From assembly GCA_037893245.1 (NCBI GenBank), contig JBAIAA010000607.1, forward strand, positions 62,001 through 126,000: DNA of 64,000 bases, given 5' to 3'. Positions 21,193-31,813 of the stretch are shown here, in pieces. The translations under genes were made by a program, and so were the position numbers. Numbering within the stretch: the stretch's first letter is position 1; every line of letters begins with the position of its first letter. The notes below the pieces were generated by a model. It saw only the letters and a list, made by a program, of their open reading frames with translations, ran no database searches and was not told the DNA's origin. Source of the stretch: Crossaster papposus (lineage: Eukaryota > Echinodermata > Asteroidea > Velatida > Solasteridae).

Positions 21193-22568
21193 CCCATTTT
21201 TAAGGCCAATTTGTACCTTACATGTACATAAATGTACATGTACCTGTGAAATATGTACAAATGTAGGTTTCATTTGCTATAAAAGGCCATACCCATGAGA
21301 ATGTTGGTACACTGTACAATAGTTTTATACTTTCCAGCGTACAGGATGTAATTGGAATTAACAACTTCCGTTTGGTATAGACAGACTAGTACATGACAAC
21401 ATGTGTAGAAACACTGCAGATATGCTATTGTATGCATTTACCGGTCTGTACATGTACTGGTACAATCATTTTTTTCCTGACATGGGGGCTGTAGATACCG
21501 GTACAAAACCTTTTATGGAATTTCCCTCAACTTTTCATGGATAATATCATCTTGCAGTTACACGTACATATCTACATGTAGTGTGTATATCTTTTGAGTC
21601 TTGAAATTCCATTTTTCTGACTAATTCTGGTCAATCCTGCCAATAAAAATTGTTCAAAATATAGACCTCACCTGTGGCTTTGCAAACGTATGCATACTGT
21701 TTAAAGAGTATACAAAGGTGGTTGGCTGGTTTTAAAACTGATGGCTCATAGGCCTGAAGGCCGTAATTAGCCTTTTTTAAGGTATGGCTGACACAATAGG
21801 AGGGCGCTGTTTGGTTAAATACAAAAGACTTTACCTTATAAACACTAATGCCCAAGCCTAATAATATTCAGGCCCATGATCTGGTTTTAAACATATAGAG
21901 GGCCTATTTATTTAATACTGGCCAACCACATTTTTATACTCATTGATAAACATCTTTTAGTCAAAAAGTCAAACAATTACAATTTTCGAATGATTTTGTT
22001 CAACAATGTATTTTATTGGTAAATGTGCATACATGTGCCTCGCGCACGTGCCCTTATATAAAGATTGATGTGCACATGTTCCAACTTTGGCTCGATATGA
22101 CGTATTATACGGACTCATTGGTATTCTAATATTGAACATGCTGTGTGAGGTTCGACCAATAAAAGGGCCATGGACCAGATTTCACCGGAGTCCAAATTTA
22201 ATGCGACACCGAAAAAGCATTTAAAACTGAGTGGGCCATGTTTCATCGGCTGTTTAGACATATACAATTGTATGTACCCATGTGTCAGGTTCTGGACCAA
22301 TAGGAATGGCTCAATTGTCTCAGGTAATGGTGAACACAATTTAATCATACTGGCAGTGTCAAAAGGCAAAACCTTTTATAATTTCAATGGCACCACTACT
22401 GTCAGGTCACACTTCAGTGAACACTCAACAACCATGAACTTCCCGGAATCACATTTGCTGCAGATAATAAAATAAAAGCGACCCATTGATGACAAAGGCA
22501 ATGAACTGTAAGATAGCAATTCAATAATAAAAACCTGGGGAAAGATTGAAACAATTGAACACCCACAT

Positions 22569-22571
<3 letters not shown>
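21193..22571. other. Gene-free stretch
   Basis: No exon supported; TACATGTA/TACCGGTA palindromes near 21,230, 21,440 and 21,500. The segment 22,115-22,475 has open frames on both strands but no domain or splice evidence. Confidence 0.35.

Positions 22572-22599
<28 letters not shown>
22572..22599 (+). repeat. Homopolymer G28
   Basis: Twenty-eight consecutive G. Similar C-runs stand at 24,071, 35,870 and 59,629. Assembly length is likely approximate. Confidence 0.9.
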
Positions 22600-22662
22600 A
22601 AAGTGCATTAGAAGGTTCAAACGCCATTGGGGAATAGACACAAATAAGGCATAACAAAAAAC

Positions 22663-22973
22663 AAATGTTATGTTGGCGTAACCCGACCGACCCTAAAAAT
22701 ACGGCGACCCTGGATATTTTTGTTTTCAAGGGACGAAATTTAATGATTAAAATCTATATAAATCTAGTTATAAATACGTTTGAAACCATTTCTGACCGTT
22801 TCTCATTGTTGTGTGTGTGGATTGTGTATATTGAACCTGGACACGCTATCGGGTATCACTACCGGCTTAAACAATTAGAAAACGATCATTTTAATTGCTG
22901 GGAGAGAAAAAAAAAAAAGATTCCTACCTACCTACCCTATTTTTTTGGGCCCGTTACGCCAACATAACATTTT
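22663..22973. mobile_element. 311-bp TIR MITE (AAATGTTATGTTGGCGTAAC ends)
   Basis: A perfect 20-bp inverted repeat, AAATGTTATGTTGGCGTAAC, forms both ends. Inside the left end is CCGACCGACCCTAAAAATAC and inside the right end a CCTACC(TACC) string. The internal frame at 22,665-22,967 follows the TIR and has no recognisable domain. Superfamily unknown. Confidence 0.8.
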
Positions 22974-23373
22974 TTTTTATGCCTAAGTACAGTGTGTATC
23001 GGTATACTACATGTACATGTATGTACTGTACATGTACAAGTATGTACAGTATAATGACAATTCTCAGAAAAAAACCTTTCTTTTGGTTCTCAGAAGTGGT
23101 TTTCCAGGGAGACTAAGGGAAGCAAAGAATTTTGACCAGTCCCAATTTCAGTTTATCCAATCAACAGCAACGATTTTGCAATATAATTAAATCATTCCAG
23201 GACACAACTGAACTTTACAATAAACAACTAAGTACAATGCCTCACCAATCAACATGTTTCGTCAATTATTTCAATGCAAAACAATACCGGTATTTGTACT
23301 TCCCCGAAACTCTCCCTAACTCAAGATCAAACTAACGTGTCCTTATCTTGCTCTATTGGGACGCGATCGGTCA

Positions 23374-23723
23374 TGAATGGTCAGGCAAAAAGACACAATG
23401 GAACATTTATCAACATAATATTTACAAGCATACTATTGTTTTGCTAGTGAGCTTTGACTGGTTTGATTTAAGATTTGTTTTAAATACAGAATTTAGTCAG
23501 TGTCTGAATATTTTCAAAACATACATGTAATAAATGTATGTTGGGACTTGATTTGTGAATGGTCAGGCAAAAAAAAAAGACAATGGAACATTTTATATCA
23601 ACATAATATTGTACATGTACTATTGTTTTGCTAGTTAAGCTTTGACTGGTTTGATATCAGATATTTGTTTCCTCAAATACAGGATTCAGTCAGTCAGTGA
23701 CTGTGAATGTTTTCAAAACACAT
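23374..23723 (+). repeat. About 184-bp tandem duplication, two diverged units
   Basis: GAATGGTCAGGCAAAAAGAC, TTTTGCTAGT, TTTGACTGGTTTGAT and GTTTTCAAAACA occur in the same order at 23,374-23,527 and 23,553-23,723. The units differ by several small indels, so the duplication is old. Confidence 0.75.
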
Positions 23724-24070
23724 TTTGTTTTCTGTTACAAGTGCAATAAACTGAGGGCCATGCAAGATAAAGCTATATAGTTTATACATTAATGTAAAGC
23801 GGTTGACGTACATGTATGCGTACATGTATACCGGCATCACCAATGAAATCTGAAAAATTGCGTACATTACAATAGAGAAAAATTGAGAAAAAAACCCAAA
23901 CAACCAGCAGAAGTGGTTTGGGGGTTTTGTGATAGTTTCCAAATTTTACAAATCTGTTCACAAAGTTGTAAAAATTAGTGTCCCTTCAAAAGGCCAGTTA
24001 TTTGTGTTATGATGCAGTTGGGCAATTCCCTACCCCTACCCCCACACCCACCAACTCAGATTCCCAAGAT

Positions 24071-24095
24071 CCCCCCCCCCCCCCCCCCCCCCCCC
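24071..24095 (+). repeat. Homopolymer C25
   Basis: Twenty-five C, flanked on both sides by the direct repeat CCCAGATTCCCAAGATC / TCAGATTCCCAAGATC. Confidence 0.9.
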
Positions 24096-24311
24096 ACCAA
24101 CCCAGATTCCCAAGATCGCAAATGGACTCTTCCATTTTCTCGACTTTTTTGTTGCTACAAAATTGTGTTTAAAGGAACTGTAATCTTTTTTAAATAGCCA
24201 TAATTTTGTTTTAAAAAAAGATTTAAAAAAATTTAAGCAGTTGAAGGAAAACAGAAAGTATAGGTGGGCGAAAGACTTCTGTTTTGGATTTTTATGTGGC
24301 CTAAAACTCTC

Positions 24312-24518
24312 TTAACCACTCAGTTCGCACCAGGATTATTTTGATATTCACTGGGCCCAGGCACGAGATTGTTCTTCATGAACCTCGAGACGGGTTCAGG
24401 CCAGCATCTGTGGGTAGCAAACCGTGATATTTTCCGGCCTTACATGTACGCTGCGAGCTAATCGCTGACAGATATTTCCGGCCTTGCTCATACACGGCAT
24501 CAGACGCAAACTGGTTAA
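24312..24518. mobile_element. Family T MITE, copy at 24.3 kb
   Basis: Begins TTAACCACTCAGTTCGCACC and ends CAGACGCAAACTGGTTAA, inverted to each other. The interior contains ACCTCGAGACGGGTTCAGGC and CTGACAGATATTTCCGGCC, the latter given twice. TTAA forms the extreme bases of both ends. Confidence 0.75.
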
Positions 24519-24650
24519 AGTGTAGGCCATGTCTGAATCTCTTCTCTATCGCTATTGTCTAGGTGTTCGCTCGATGCTGATTACAACTACGCAAAAGCAG
24601 GCTGACAAAAGATGTAGCTGTAGCTCTGGAAGCCTGTTTCGGATACTCAC

Positions 24651-24882
24651 CAATCCCGTCCTCCTTGTTCACAAGCTCCCATCCTTCCTCCTCAGAGTTA
24701 CACCCATAACAATTCCCCATCGCCGTTTGGCCAGGGACACCACCCGCCGGCGTTGATGAGAAATCCCGGCTCAGCCGCTTCAGCAAACCTCTCAGCTTTG
24801 CCAATTTTCCGTTGGAAGGCATTTTGCTGCCGCCGCTGCCACCGCCCTTTACATGTACAGTCGCCCATTGAGCAACACACAC
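24651..24882 (-). CDS. Candidate first coding exon, unidentified protein
   Basis: Minus-strand open segment with in-frame ATGs at 24,882, 24,822 and 24,720, ending at a consensus donor (GATTG then GTGAGTA; GT at 24,650-24,649), phase 1. From the 24,822 start it encodes about 57 residues: a basic helix-like head (NGKLAKLRGLLKRLSRD), a small-residue linker (SSTPAGGVPGQTA), then MGNCYGCNSEEEGWELVNKE. The region is GC-richer than its surroundings and codon-like, typical of a first exon near a promoter. The MGNCYGC segment would suit lipid modification if the 24,720 ATG were used, which is speculation. I do not recognise the family and did not find the next exon at lower coordinates. Confidence 0.45.
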
Positions 24883-25700
24883 ATACGCACAAAAACTCGG
24901 AGACCCTCTTTGTATGATCCCCAGTGCACTTCTGGCAAGAACTAGGAAGGGAACGCGATTGAGATATATTTGGAACGTCTCGCTTCTTCAGGATGACGCA
25001 TTCATTTTCCAGGCACTTCTTCCTGTGCGACTTAGCCAGACCGGAAAGTAACAAAGTTACTCAACTCCGCCCCCCCTCCCAACTCTCTGCAAGCAAAACG
25101 GAACCCGTCAACTTGATCTTGTGAAGTTGGCCTCCCGCCATGACAGGGATACCGGTAGGCCTGGAATGTGTGTTTTGTGACATCAGGACAGGATGATCAA
25201 ATTATGAAATTATAACGTAAATTGTGCTATATACAAATAAAATGTGGCATGGGGTACCGGTACGGATGAAATGTCATGCAAGTCCCCCAACTCCCTAGGG
25301 TTTGTGTAAAATCATATTGAAATTAGAAAATTCAAAAGTATCTTCGTTTACAAGAATGAGAGGTTAGCGCACTAGTAATTAAATATACCGGTACATGTAG
25401 CTCTATGCTTTAACCTGACGCCTTTTAATGACAAAGTCCTGGATCTCTTGATTCAATTACCGGTAAGTTAATTTCCCCTTGCACCCTGGGGAACACATCA
25501 TCTGATGGAATATTTTAATGACCAAAAGATCCCACAGGAAAATTATAAGGGGAAAGTTCAACGTCCATGATTCATGATGTCAGAGATAGCTGTTGATAAT
25601 CCCTTCATCAACCAGAGACAGGGGTACATCCTGGTTGTGACACACATTTGTCAACTCTTGTTACCAGTAGCTTCAGAATTGCAGGCTTTCTTTACTGGTC
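24883..25700. other. Possible 5' region of the minus-strand candidate, then gene-free
   Basis: 24,883-25,130 is relatively GC-rich and could hold 5' untranslated sequence and a TATA-less promoter for the candidate exon. Beyond that nothing is recognised apart from GTACCGGTAC palindromes. Confidence 0.3.
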
Positions 25701-25972
25701 TTAAAGGTACATGTACCGGTAGGATACACCATTTGCAGATATCGAAAATATTTATTATCGAATTATTAAGAAATATCTTACTCATTTGAAAGTAAATAAT
25801 GATTCTACATGTAGGCATCCAGCAAAATTATTGCGCTAGATATCCTGTAATTATTTCGAAAAACAGAATTTTATAAAGAAAAAACAAAAATAACATAAGA
25901 ATATATGCTCGACGCCGGTTGAAAACATTCATGATAATTCAAGCAATTACCAATGGTATATCCTACCTTTAA
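25701..25972 (+). mobile_element. Family A MITE, copy 11 (deleted; hexamer insertions)
   Basis: TTAA at both ends. The left end reads AGGTACATGTACCGGTAGG where other copies have AGGTAGG: 12 extra bases, CATGTA plus CCGGTA, at the TA. A further TACATGTA replaces TA at 25,806-25,813 (GATTCTAGGCATCC in siblings). The interior junction GGTTGAAAAC-ATTCATGATAATTC is shared with copy 4. Confidence 0.88.
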
Positions 25973-26145
25973 ATTGTACAAATGTACCATGGTAAATAAA
26001 TTCATGCACATACTGTACCAGTATGTACATGTACCAGTGTACAATTACATGCATGCAAACTTGCTTGTGTAAGGGTGGGTTTTCACGGGGGCACGCGAAC
26101 GATTAGCGAAGGATGTGAATGCCGAAAAAATGGCAAAGTCCAACA
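25913..26145 (+). repeat. Duplicated block, copy 2 (pairs with 4,188-4,430)
   Basis: Same order of deleted MITE end, ATGCATGCAAACTTGC spacer and 73-bp inverted repeat as at 4.2 kb, almost base for base. Here the inverted repeat continues into a complete TIR element. Confidence 0.85.
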
Positions 26146-26712
26146 TTTTGAGAAGTTTTTGCTGAATATTTCGTGAATTTTGCGAATAATGAACGTCGTG
26201 CGACATTCATGCGACATTCGTACCGGTACTGTACATACATGTATGTCGCGTGATTATCTTGCAACCGGGGATCCGATGCTTTTTTGGCGAAGTCATCTGC
26301 TCTCAAGAAGTTCGTGAATAGCTTGAGAAATAATCAGACAAACTTCGCTGCTTTTGCGAGACATGCACGAGACATTCTCCAAACTGTTGGAATCTGTTTG
26401 GGGTTTCACAAAGATTTTGCGAACATCACGCACGTTGTGAGTAGGTCGTGCGCATATGACAAAGCTTTTTATACATTTTTGAGGGGAAATCAAGAGCGAA
26501 TCCTGACCTTGGATGCTGGAAACGTTCGCAAGAAATTTTTTAAAATCCCCACCAAACTAAAAACGACTCCCGTGAACAATTGACGGTGCTTCCGAACCCC
26601 CGCGCATGTTTGGCGAACTTTTGGAACCTAAAATACAAATGTTGGACTTTGTCATTTTTTTGGCATTCGCATCCTTCGCGAATTATTCGCGTGCCCCCGT
26701 GAAAACCCACCC
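26073..26712. mobile_element. 640-bp element with 73-bp terminal inverted repeats
   Basis: Left arm 26,073-26,145 (GGGTGGGTTTTCACGGGGGC...AAGTCCAACA) and right arm 26,640-26,712 are inverted copies with a few mismatches. Both interior flanks are rich in GCGAA/TTCGC words. A 99-codon frame (26,284-26,583) lies between the arms but shows no transposase motif and shares the GCGAA word bias, so I do not call it a gene. Target duplication is unclear (TGTAA left, AAGGT right). Non-autonomous; superfamily unknown. Confidence 0.85.
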
Positions 26713-28044
26713 AAGGTTAGAAAACAGAGTCGCGTGTGGATTTGGTGATAATTTGTAAAAAAAAGGAGCACTTTATAGAGAAAAACATACCATACTTTCA
26801 AAAAACATATAAAACAAAGTTAAGACAGGCATTAAAATTGGGCAAAGCGGTATTGTAAACGATTGCATGCATGCAAAAATTGCCCTTTAAATGTTAAGAA
26901 ATTCTCTAAAAATGGACTTTATTTAAAAAAAAAAAATAATAACTTTCAGAAAAAAAATATAAAACTAAATTAAGGCAGGCATGAACTTAAAACACGGACT
27001 AAAAACACGCACGGTGGGTTGTGAGTGTGACCGGCGCTTTAGGCAGTAATGTAAACCTACAATTTTTGTTGGACTGGTCTAACAATATTTATTGAAGTTT
27101 ATGAACCTGCAAGTTAAACCAATAATATGCTCTCAAAGTATGTACACTGTACATGTACACGTATTCATACCGGTACATGTGAATTGAGATTTTGAAAACA
27201 TAAAAGATTTTTGTATGTACCGGTACAATGAGGAAATTAAAATCTATAATTTCTGTGAGTTAATTAATGCGTACTTGTCTGTTTTCATAAATTTATTTTG
27301 CAGTCGCAATGTTTGTTTTGGTAGCAATCTAGCAAATTAGCGTCATTGTGCGTATCAGCACGATATGAGACCGAGGGACTTCCCCCCTTTAGTCCATATA
27401 CTATACACTCTCTACAAGTACTATTGTTACTTTAATGCACCCCCTCCCCCTCTCTCCCCCTCCTAAAAACCTCCAACAAATGGGTTTCTTTTCGTCCCAT
27501 ACCTTGCTTCATGTGTGCATAGCCCATTGCCAATGCACGCACGCGGTGGTGGTAGTAATTTTTTTTTGAAATAAGTGTCATATCTGCCGCTTCACTGCAT
27601 CTACGTGTACTACGGGTTTTTCTATGTTTTTCTGCTGAAGAAAAACCTCACAATTGTTAATTGCTTTTGTAGTGGGTGCGTCCGTATGTTGAAAAAACAT
27701 GTACATGTTATACATTTTGTAATTTAACAAAGTAACGTGCACAGGGCAGCGACCATGTTCACGTGACTTTTTAGCATTAATCGTATAGTGCTGCGTAGCA
27801 AGTCCGTGCACAACAAGAACATTCTGTGCACAGTGAACAGCAAGCGCACGCGCTTCTGATCTACGGTACAGGTACATACGTACATTCTTCGGATATCTAC
27901 CGGTATATGTTCAGATCATGTATAAAGTTAAGTTGGTTTCAATTGTGGTTCAGAATCGAGAACTTTGGATTTTTTTTTTTAATTGTTAGTATTTTGTTAC
28001 CGTATGTACGTCTTGAACAATTGCAGCAAATGACAATTCCCTTT
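26713..28044. other. Gene-free stretch
   Basis: A short direct repeat of TTAAGACAGGCAT / TTAAGGCAGGCAT stands at 26,820 and 26,972. C-rich tract at 27,438-27,468. No exon supported. Confidence 0.4.
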
Positions 28045-28236
28045 ATAACCCTAACCCCCTAATGGTTTCCCAGGACTTGCCTGCTAAATCCAACAAGATC
28101 CAACTGTGTCTTAATGTTTGGTTTAAATGTTGTTGGATGCAACAGAGTCTAACTATTTACCAGTAAACCCAACAGAATGCAATTCTGAATGCATTCTAGA
28201 AGGTTCCAACAGAAATGGATTCAGCAGGGTTAGGGC
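28045..28236. mobile_element. Family S element, copy at 28.0 kb (CCAACAG type)
   Basis: Bounded by TAACCCTAACCCCC and AGGGTTAGGG. The interior is a string of degenerate AAATCCAACA(G/A)(A/G)(G)TCCAACT units. CAGG(A/C)CTTGCCTGCTAAATCC is shared with 63,392 onward. Confidence 0.6.
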
Positions 28237-28445
28237 TTTAAAGTCCGTTTTCCAAATGATGCACAGGGTCTACCCCTCATCTTCAAAATACCAGTAGGAG
28301 ACATCTGATTTCTGTTATTTAAGGTGTCTCCGGCTTTCAAGCAGACCCAGTGAAAAATTACATGTAGAGAATAGGCTCCAAACCCAACAAACGAAGGAAG
28401 AACAAAACAATTCAAAGATATTTTTTTCCCAAAGTTGTAACAAAA

Positions 28446-28524
28446 TGTAGTAAAAATTTGGGAAAAGTAGGAAAAGTAGGAGCAAGATAGTAAAAACTAG
28501 GAGAAATTAGGAAAAGTAGGGACT
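28446..28524 (+). repeat. GGAAAAGTA short tandem array
   Basis: Imperfect 9-13 bp units such as GGGAAAAGTAGGAAAAGTAG and TTAGGAAAAGTAGG. Confidence 0.6.
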
Positions 28525-28807
28525 ACAGTTTAAAGCCTGGTTGCTTGTTGAAAAACTAAGTTTCTACCATACATGTAGTTTTTAAAAGCAAAGGAAGTAC
28601 CATTATTGCATTAAATGTAAAAGCTTCAGTAATATGCCAGGGTGCTGAACATTACATGTAGCTGATCCAGGGAGTTGTCATCACCTGGTTATCTCTCTAG
28701 AGATGCATGATATCACCTCAAGGTTCCTGATAAAGGATGACACCAACAGGCATCAAAAGATTGGATGAGTAGGAAGGTCGTTCTAAATGTGGACATTTAG
28801 CAACTAA

Positions 28808-29552
28808 AGGCATGTTCCCATTGGACTTAATTTTGTTAGAGTACCGCGACTTTTCTTTAGAATGACAAAATTAAATCCAATGGGGACGCACGGTGACCTC
28901 CCTGTCTATTTACCGCGACCGTGATGTAAAATTAACAGGCCGAAAGAGGTCGCGGAAGACTTCCGCGCAGCCACGGTAAATTATCAGGGCCGCTAAAAAG
29001 TCCAATGGGAACGCTCCGCGCTGTAAACCTACCGCGACCATGCTGTAAAACGCTATGCAAACAACTTCCTGTATACGTCACAACTATACACAGAACTTGC
29101 GCAGAAATGGTAGTATGGTTCCCTGTCTCGTTTGCATTGATTTTGTCTTCGATTTTCTTTTTCTCGGGGCCTTCGGCTTTGTCGACGGAGCATTTGGGGT
29201 GGAACAAGAGCTTGAAGACATGGAAGAAGAGGCCATTTTGTTGAGTTGTTTGTAGTACAATGATCTTTGTGTGCTAGCGTCACGTCGCGTCAGTGTTGTT
29301 GTATGTTGTTTACGTGGCCAACGAATCTAGTGCGCGAAAAATACGTCACAGGCACGTCATATCCCGCATAGGTCAAAGGTGACTGTGCACAGCGCCCGCA
29401 ATGTGTGACATTCTGCCAGTCTCGAACAGCGAATGAACCGTTCCGTCGCGGAATATAAGTCCAGGTGGGAACGCGTGGTAGATTCACGCTAAGGAATGCC
29501 GCGGTAAGTTTCCGCGTGGCCGCGGAAGAAAAAGTCCAATGGGAACACGGCT
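28808..29552. mobile_element. Family H element, copy 2 with TAA duplication
   Basis: 745 bp from AGGCATGTTCCCATTGGACT to its inverted partner (reverse complement of the right end AGCCGTGTTCCCATTGGACT). TAA stands immediately outside both ends (28,805-28,807 and 29,553-29,555), as expected for PIF/Harbinger elements. The interior repeats TACCGCGACC/GGTCGCGG words. A frame on the minus strand (29,053-29,283) contains a basic stretch RRQSRRPREKENRRQNQCKR but no catalytic motif. Confidence 0.75.
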
Positions 29553-29555
29553 TAA

Positions 29556-30524
29556 AGCTAGGGTACCAGGGCCCAGAATTAAACCTTTACAACAACCTAT
29601 ATTTGTACAGTATGTACTTAGGCATGTGTAATGCATGTACACCAAACTATTTAGTGATGCCCTTTATCTCTTAGCACACATCAAGGGGCGACTAGCGATT
29701 TGTGATGGGCGATTTGCAAAAAAAGGAAACAATGGAACAAGGGAACAATAGGGAACAAAAGTCCTCATGTACATGTACTTGTACAATGTACCGGTAACCC
29801 ACGTAGGTACCGGTACATGTACCAGTACCCGGTACATGTACAATACATACCCCAAAGCACAAAGCTTACAAATCCACTTCAGTGCATTTTCAAATAGCTG
29901 ATCTTATGCAATTTTACATTATTGTACATGTACTACCGGTACATGTACAATAATGTAAAAGTCCTGGAAAAACTCTGGTCTTCAATTTCGTGTGGAATAT
30001 TGCCCTGAACTGTTAATGTATGCATATTAATTATTATCATCTTTGACGCCACAATTGTGTTTTTTATTAGCTTTGCTTGTTGCAGTTAGAAAACATCCGA
30101 CTTTGCCTTATTATTCTGTTTGTCTGTGCCATTGTCTAAGTTATCAGGTACATGTACAAAGGTAGTATCATTAAATACACTAGGCCAAAAAAAAAAAATG
30201 GTGTGTTTACTGTAACACGACCAACCTGGAATGTTTGCGGCCGAACTGCAGACCTCAAACTTGTTATTGCCATTTGTCAAGTGGATATTTTCTTTACATA
30301 TTTTCTTTTTCAAATATTCAAGTTCCTGCAATTTTTAGCCACGAACATAACCATTTTTTACACTTGAAACTGGCCATGATTTGACACAAACATACTGTAC
30401 CTGTGCTAAAAAAGGGGGGAAAGTCACGACGCGACGACGTCCAAACTAGTAGTAGAACTTAAGCACACCCGTTTTTGCGGACACACTGATTGATATAGCA
30501 TCGTCGTTTGGAGATTGTTAACAA
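29556..30524. other. Gene-free stretch with a strong palindrome
   Basis: Apart from the palindrome at 29,912-29,960 and ACCGGTAC/CATGTAC clusters at 29,768-29,842, nothing is recognised. Confidence 0.4.
29912..29960. repeat. Perfect 22-bp-arm hairpin
   Basis: Left arm TTTTACATTATTGTACATGT+AC, 5-nt loop TACCG, then the exact inverted arm. Confidence 0.9.
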
Positions 30525-31690
30525 TTAATAAATACCTAGGAGAGTTGAAGGCTTCTGATTGGCCGAGACTCGATCACGTGCAGGGCATTATATGGGGTAA
30601 TATCATGGGTTTTCCGAGGGCCGTTTTCTAAACCCCGGCTTTGGGCTGCATTCTGGCCACATTACAGACGTTTTCCTAGTTCCGTTTCGCAAAAAATATT
30701 CAGGCTGTTTTCGGCAAGTCTAATCTTCGAAATTTAAATGAAATAGGTTTAGTAGTTTACCTTGAGTGATGGAGAAACTACAGTTTTTGTTTCGATATTT
30801 ATGCTCTACTTTATTTGAAAATACTACGTCAAATATACCGACATCCCTTTTTCTAGTTGCGGATCAGTTTAACCAATTCCGGATCGAGTAAAACACTGCT
30901 TCGTACATGAAAAATTATCACGCTAGAACCAACCCGAATCAAGCCTATATTTCTGATAAAGTATTCATTAATTTATATAAATACAGTTTAAAAATAAATT
31001 TCAAATACTTTCACTTCCAATAAAGTTTAAAAAGAGGACTTGCAAGGAAATGCTTTGAAATGCAACGAGCCGATAAACTTTGTAATCTCCATGGTCCAAC
31101 AGAACACGTCATATGAAATCGCTTGCGCGCGTGTAGTTGATGCATGTATTTTACGGGCGATCCGGAATAGGAAAAAAATGAACGTTCAGTCTTTGGCAGA
31201 TTTGTTAATACTGGAGACTTTTAGACTTATTTTCACTTATGTATCAAGAAGCTTGTATGTTTCTTTTTCAAAATGCACTTCATCTAAACAAATAGTATTG
31301 GAGACCAAGCCATAACAAGGTACCGTAGGTTTTTATTTGAAGCGATCCAGATGGAGCTAGGAAAAAAACGGAACTAGAAAAACAACTGTACCACTGCTAC
31401 TACATGAACAAAGCCAAAATACGGAAACGAAGCTGCGTTTGTAAAACGGCCTAGAAGAAGCCGCGAAGCCGCGAAGTTCAGAGTATTTTCACCATTTTTC
31501 TTGTTAAAAAGATATTTATTAAAGGTAATAACAGTGCGAGAACCCGGTTATTACTGCGTGGTAATGACCGGGTTGGGGGATGACCGCTGGTAATGGACCT
31601 CGCCTTCGGCTCGATCCATTACCAGCGGTCATCCCCCAACCCGGTCATTACCACGCAGTAATAACCGGATTCTCGCACTGTTATTACCTA
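30525..31690. mobile_element. 1.2-kb repeat P, copy 1
   Basis: Nearly identical to 42,269-43,496. It starts TTAATAAATACCTAGGAGAG; the inverse of this start (ATATTTATTAA here, AGGTATTTATTAA in copy 2) stands just before the terminal hairpin, so the main body has short inverted ends. Subterminal blocks are also loosely inverted (GGCCGTTTTCTAAACCCC versus GTTTGTAAAACGGCC; TTTTCCTAGTTCCG versus CGGAACTAG). No transposase frame. The last 165 bp form the hairpin annotated separately. Confidence 0.75.
31524..31688. repeat. 165-bp hairpin, 74-bp arms, 17-nt loop (copy 1)
   Basis: Arms 31,524-31,597 and 31,615-31,688 are inverted with a single mismatch; the loop is CCTCGCCTTCGGCTCGA. Arm landmarks are GGTAATAACAGTGCGAGAAC, TTACTGCGTGGTAATGACCG and GACCGCTGGTAATGGA. 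Confidence 0.95.
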
Positions 31691-31693
31691 TTT

Positions 31694-31813
31694 AATATCT
31701 AGCGCAATCATTTTACTGGATGCCTACATTTTAAAATACAATGTACATGTATCTCAATAATTCGATAGTAGAACAATTTGATTTGCAAATGGTTTATCCT
31801 ACCTGTACCTTTA
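31694..31813 (-). mobile_element. Family A MITE fragment
   Basis: Reversed half-copy from ATCTAGCGCAATCATTTTAC to GGTTTATCC at the end. Where siblings have TA it shows TACATGTA (31,744-31,751) and TACCTGTA (31,800-31,807). It abuts repeat P. Confidence 0.75.

Noticed and set aside
26284-26583. Gene inside the 640-bp TIR element
   Set aside because: The frame shares the GCGAA word bias of the element, lacks any transposase motif and has no splice or promoter evidence.
28932-29283. Harbinger accessory protein inside family H copy 2
   Set aside because: Frames on both strands overlap and the basic stretch alone is not diagnostic; the interior is mostly repeated CGCGG words.
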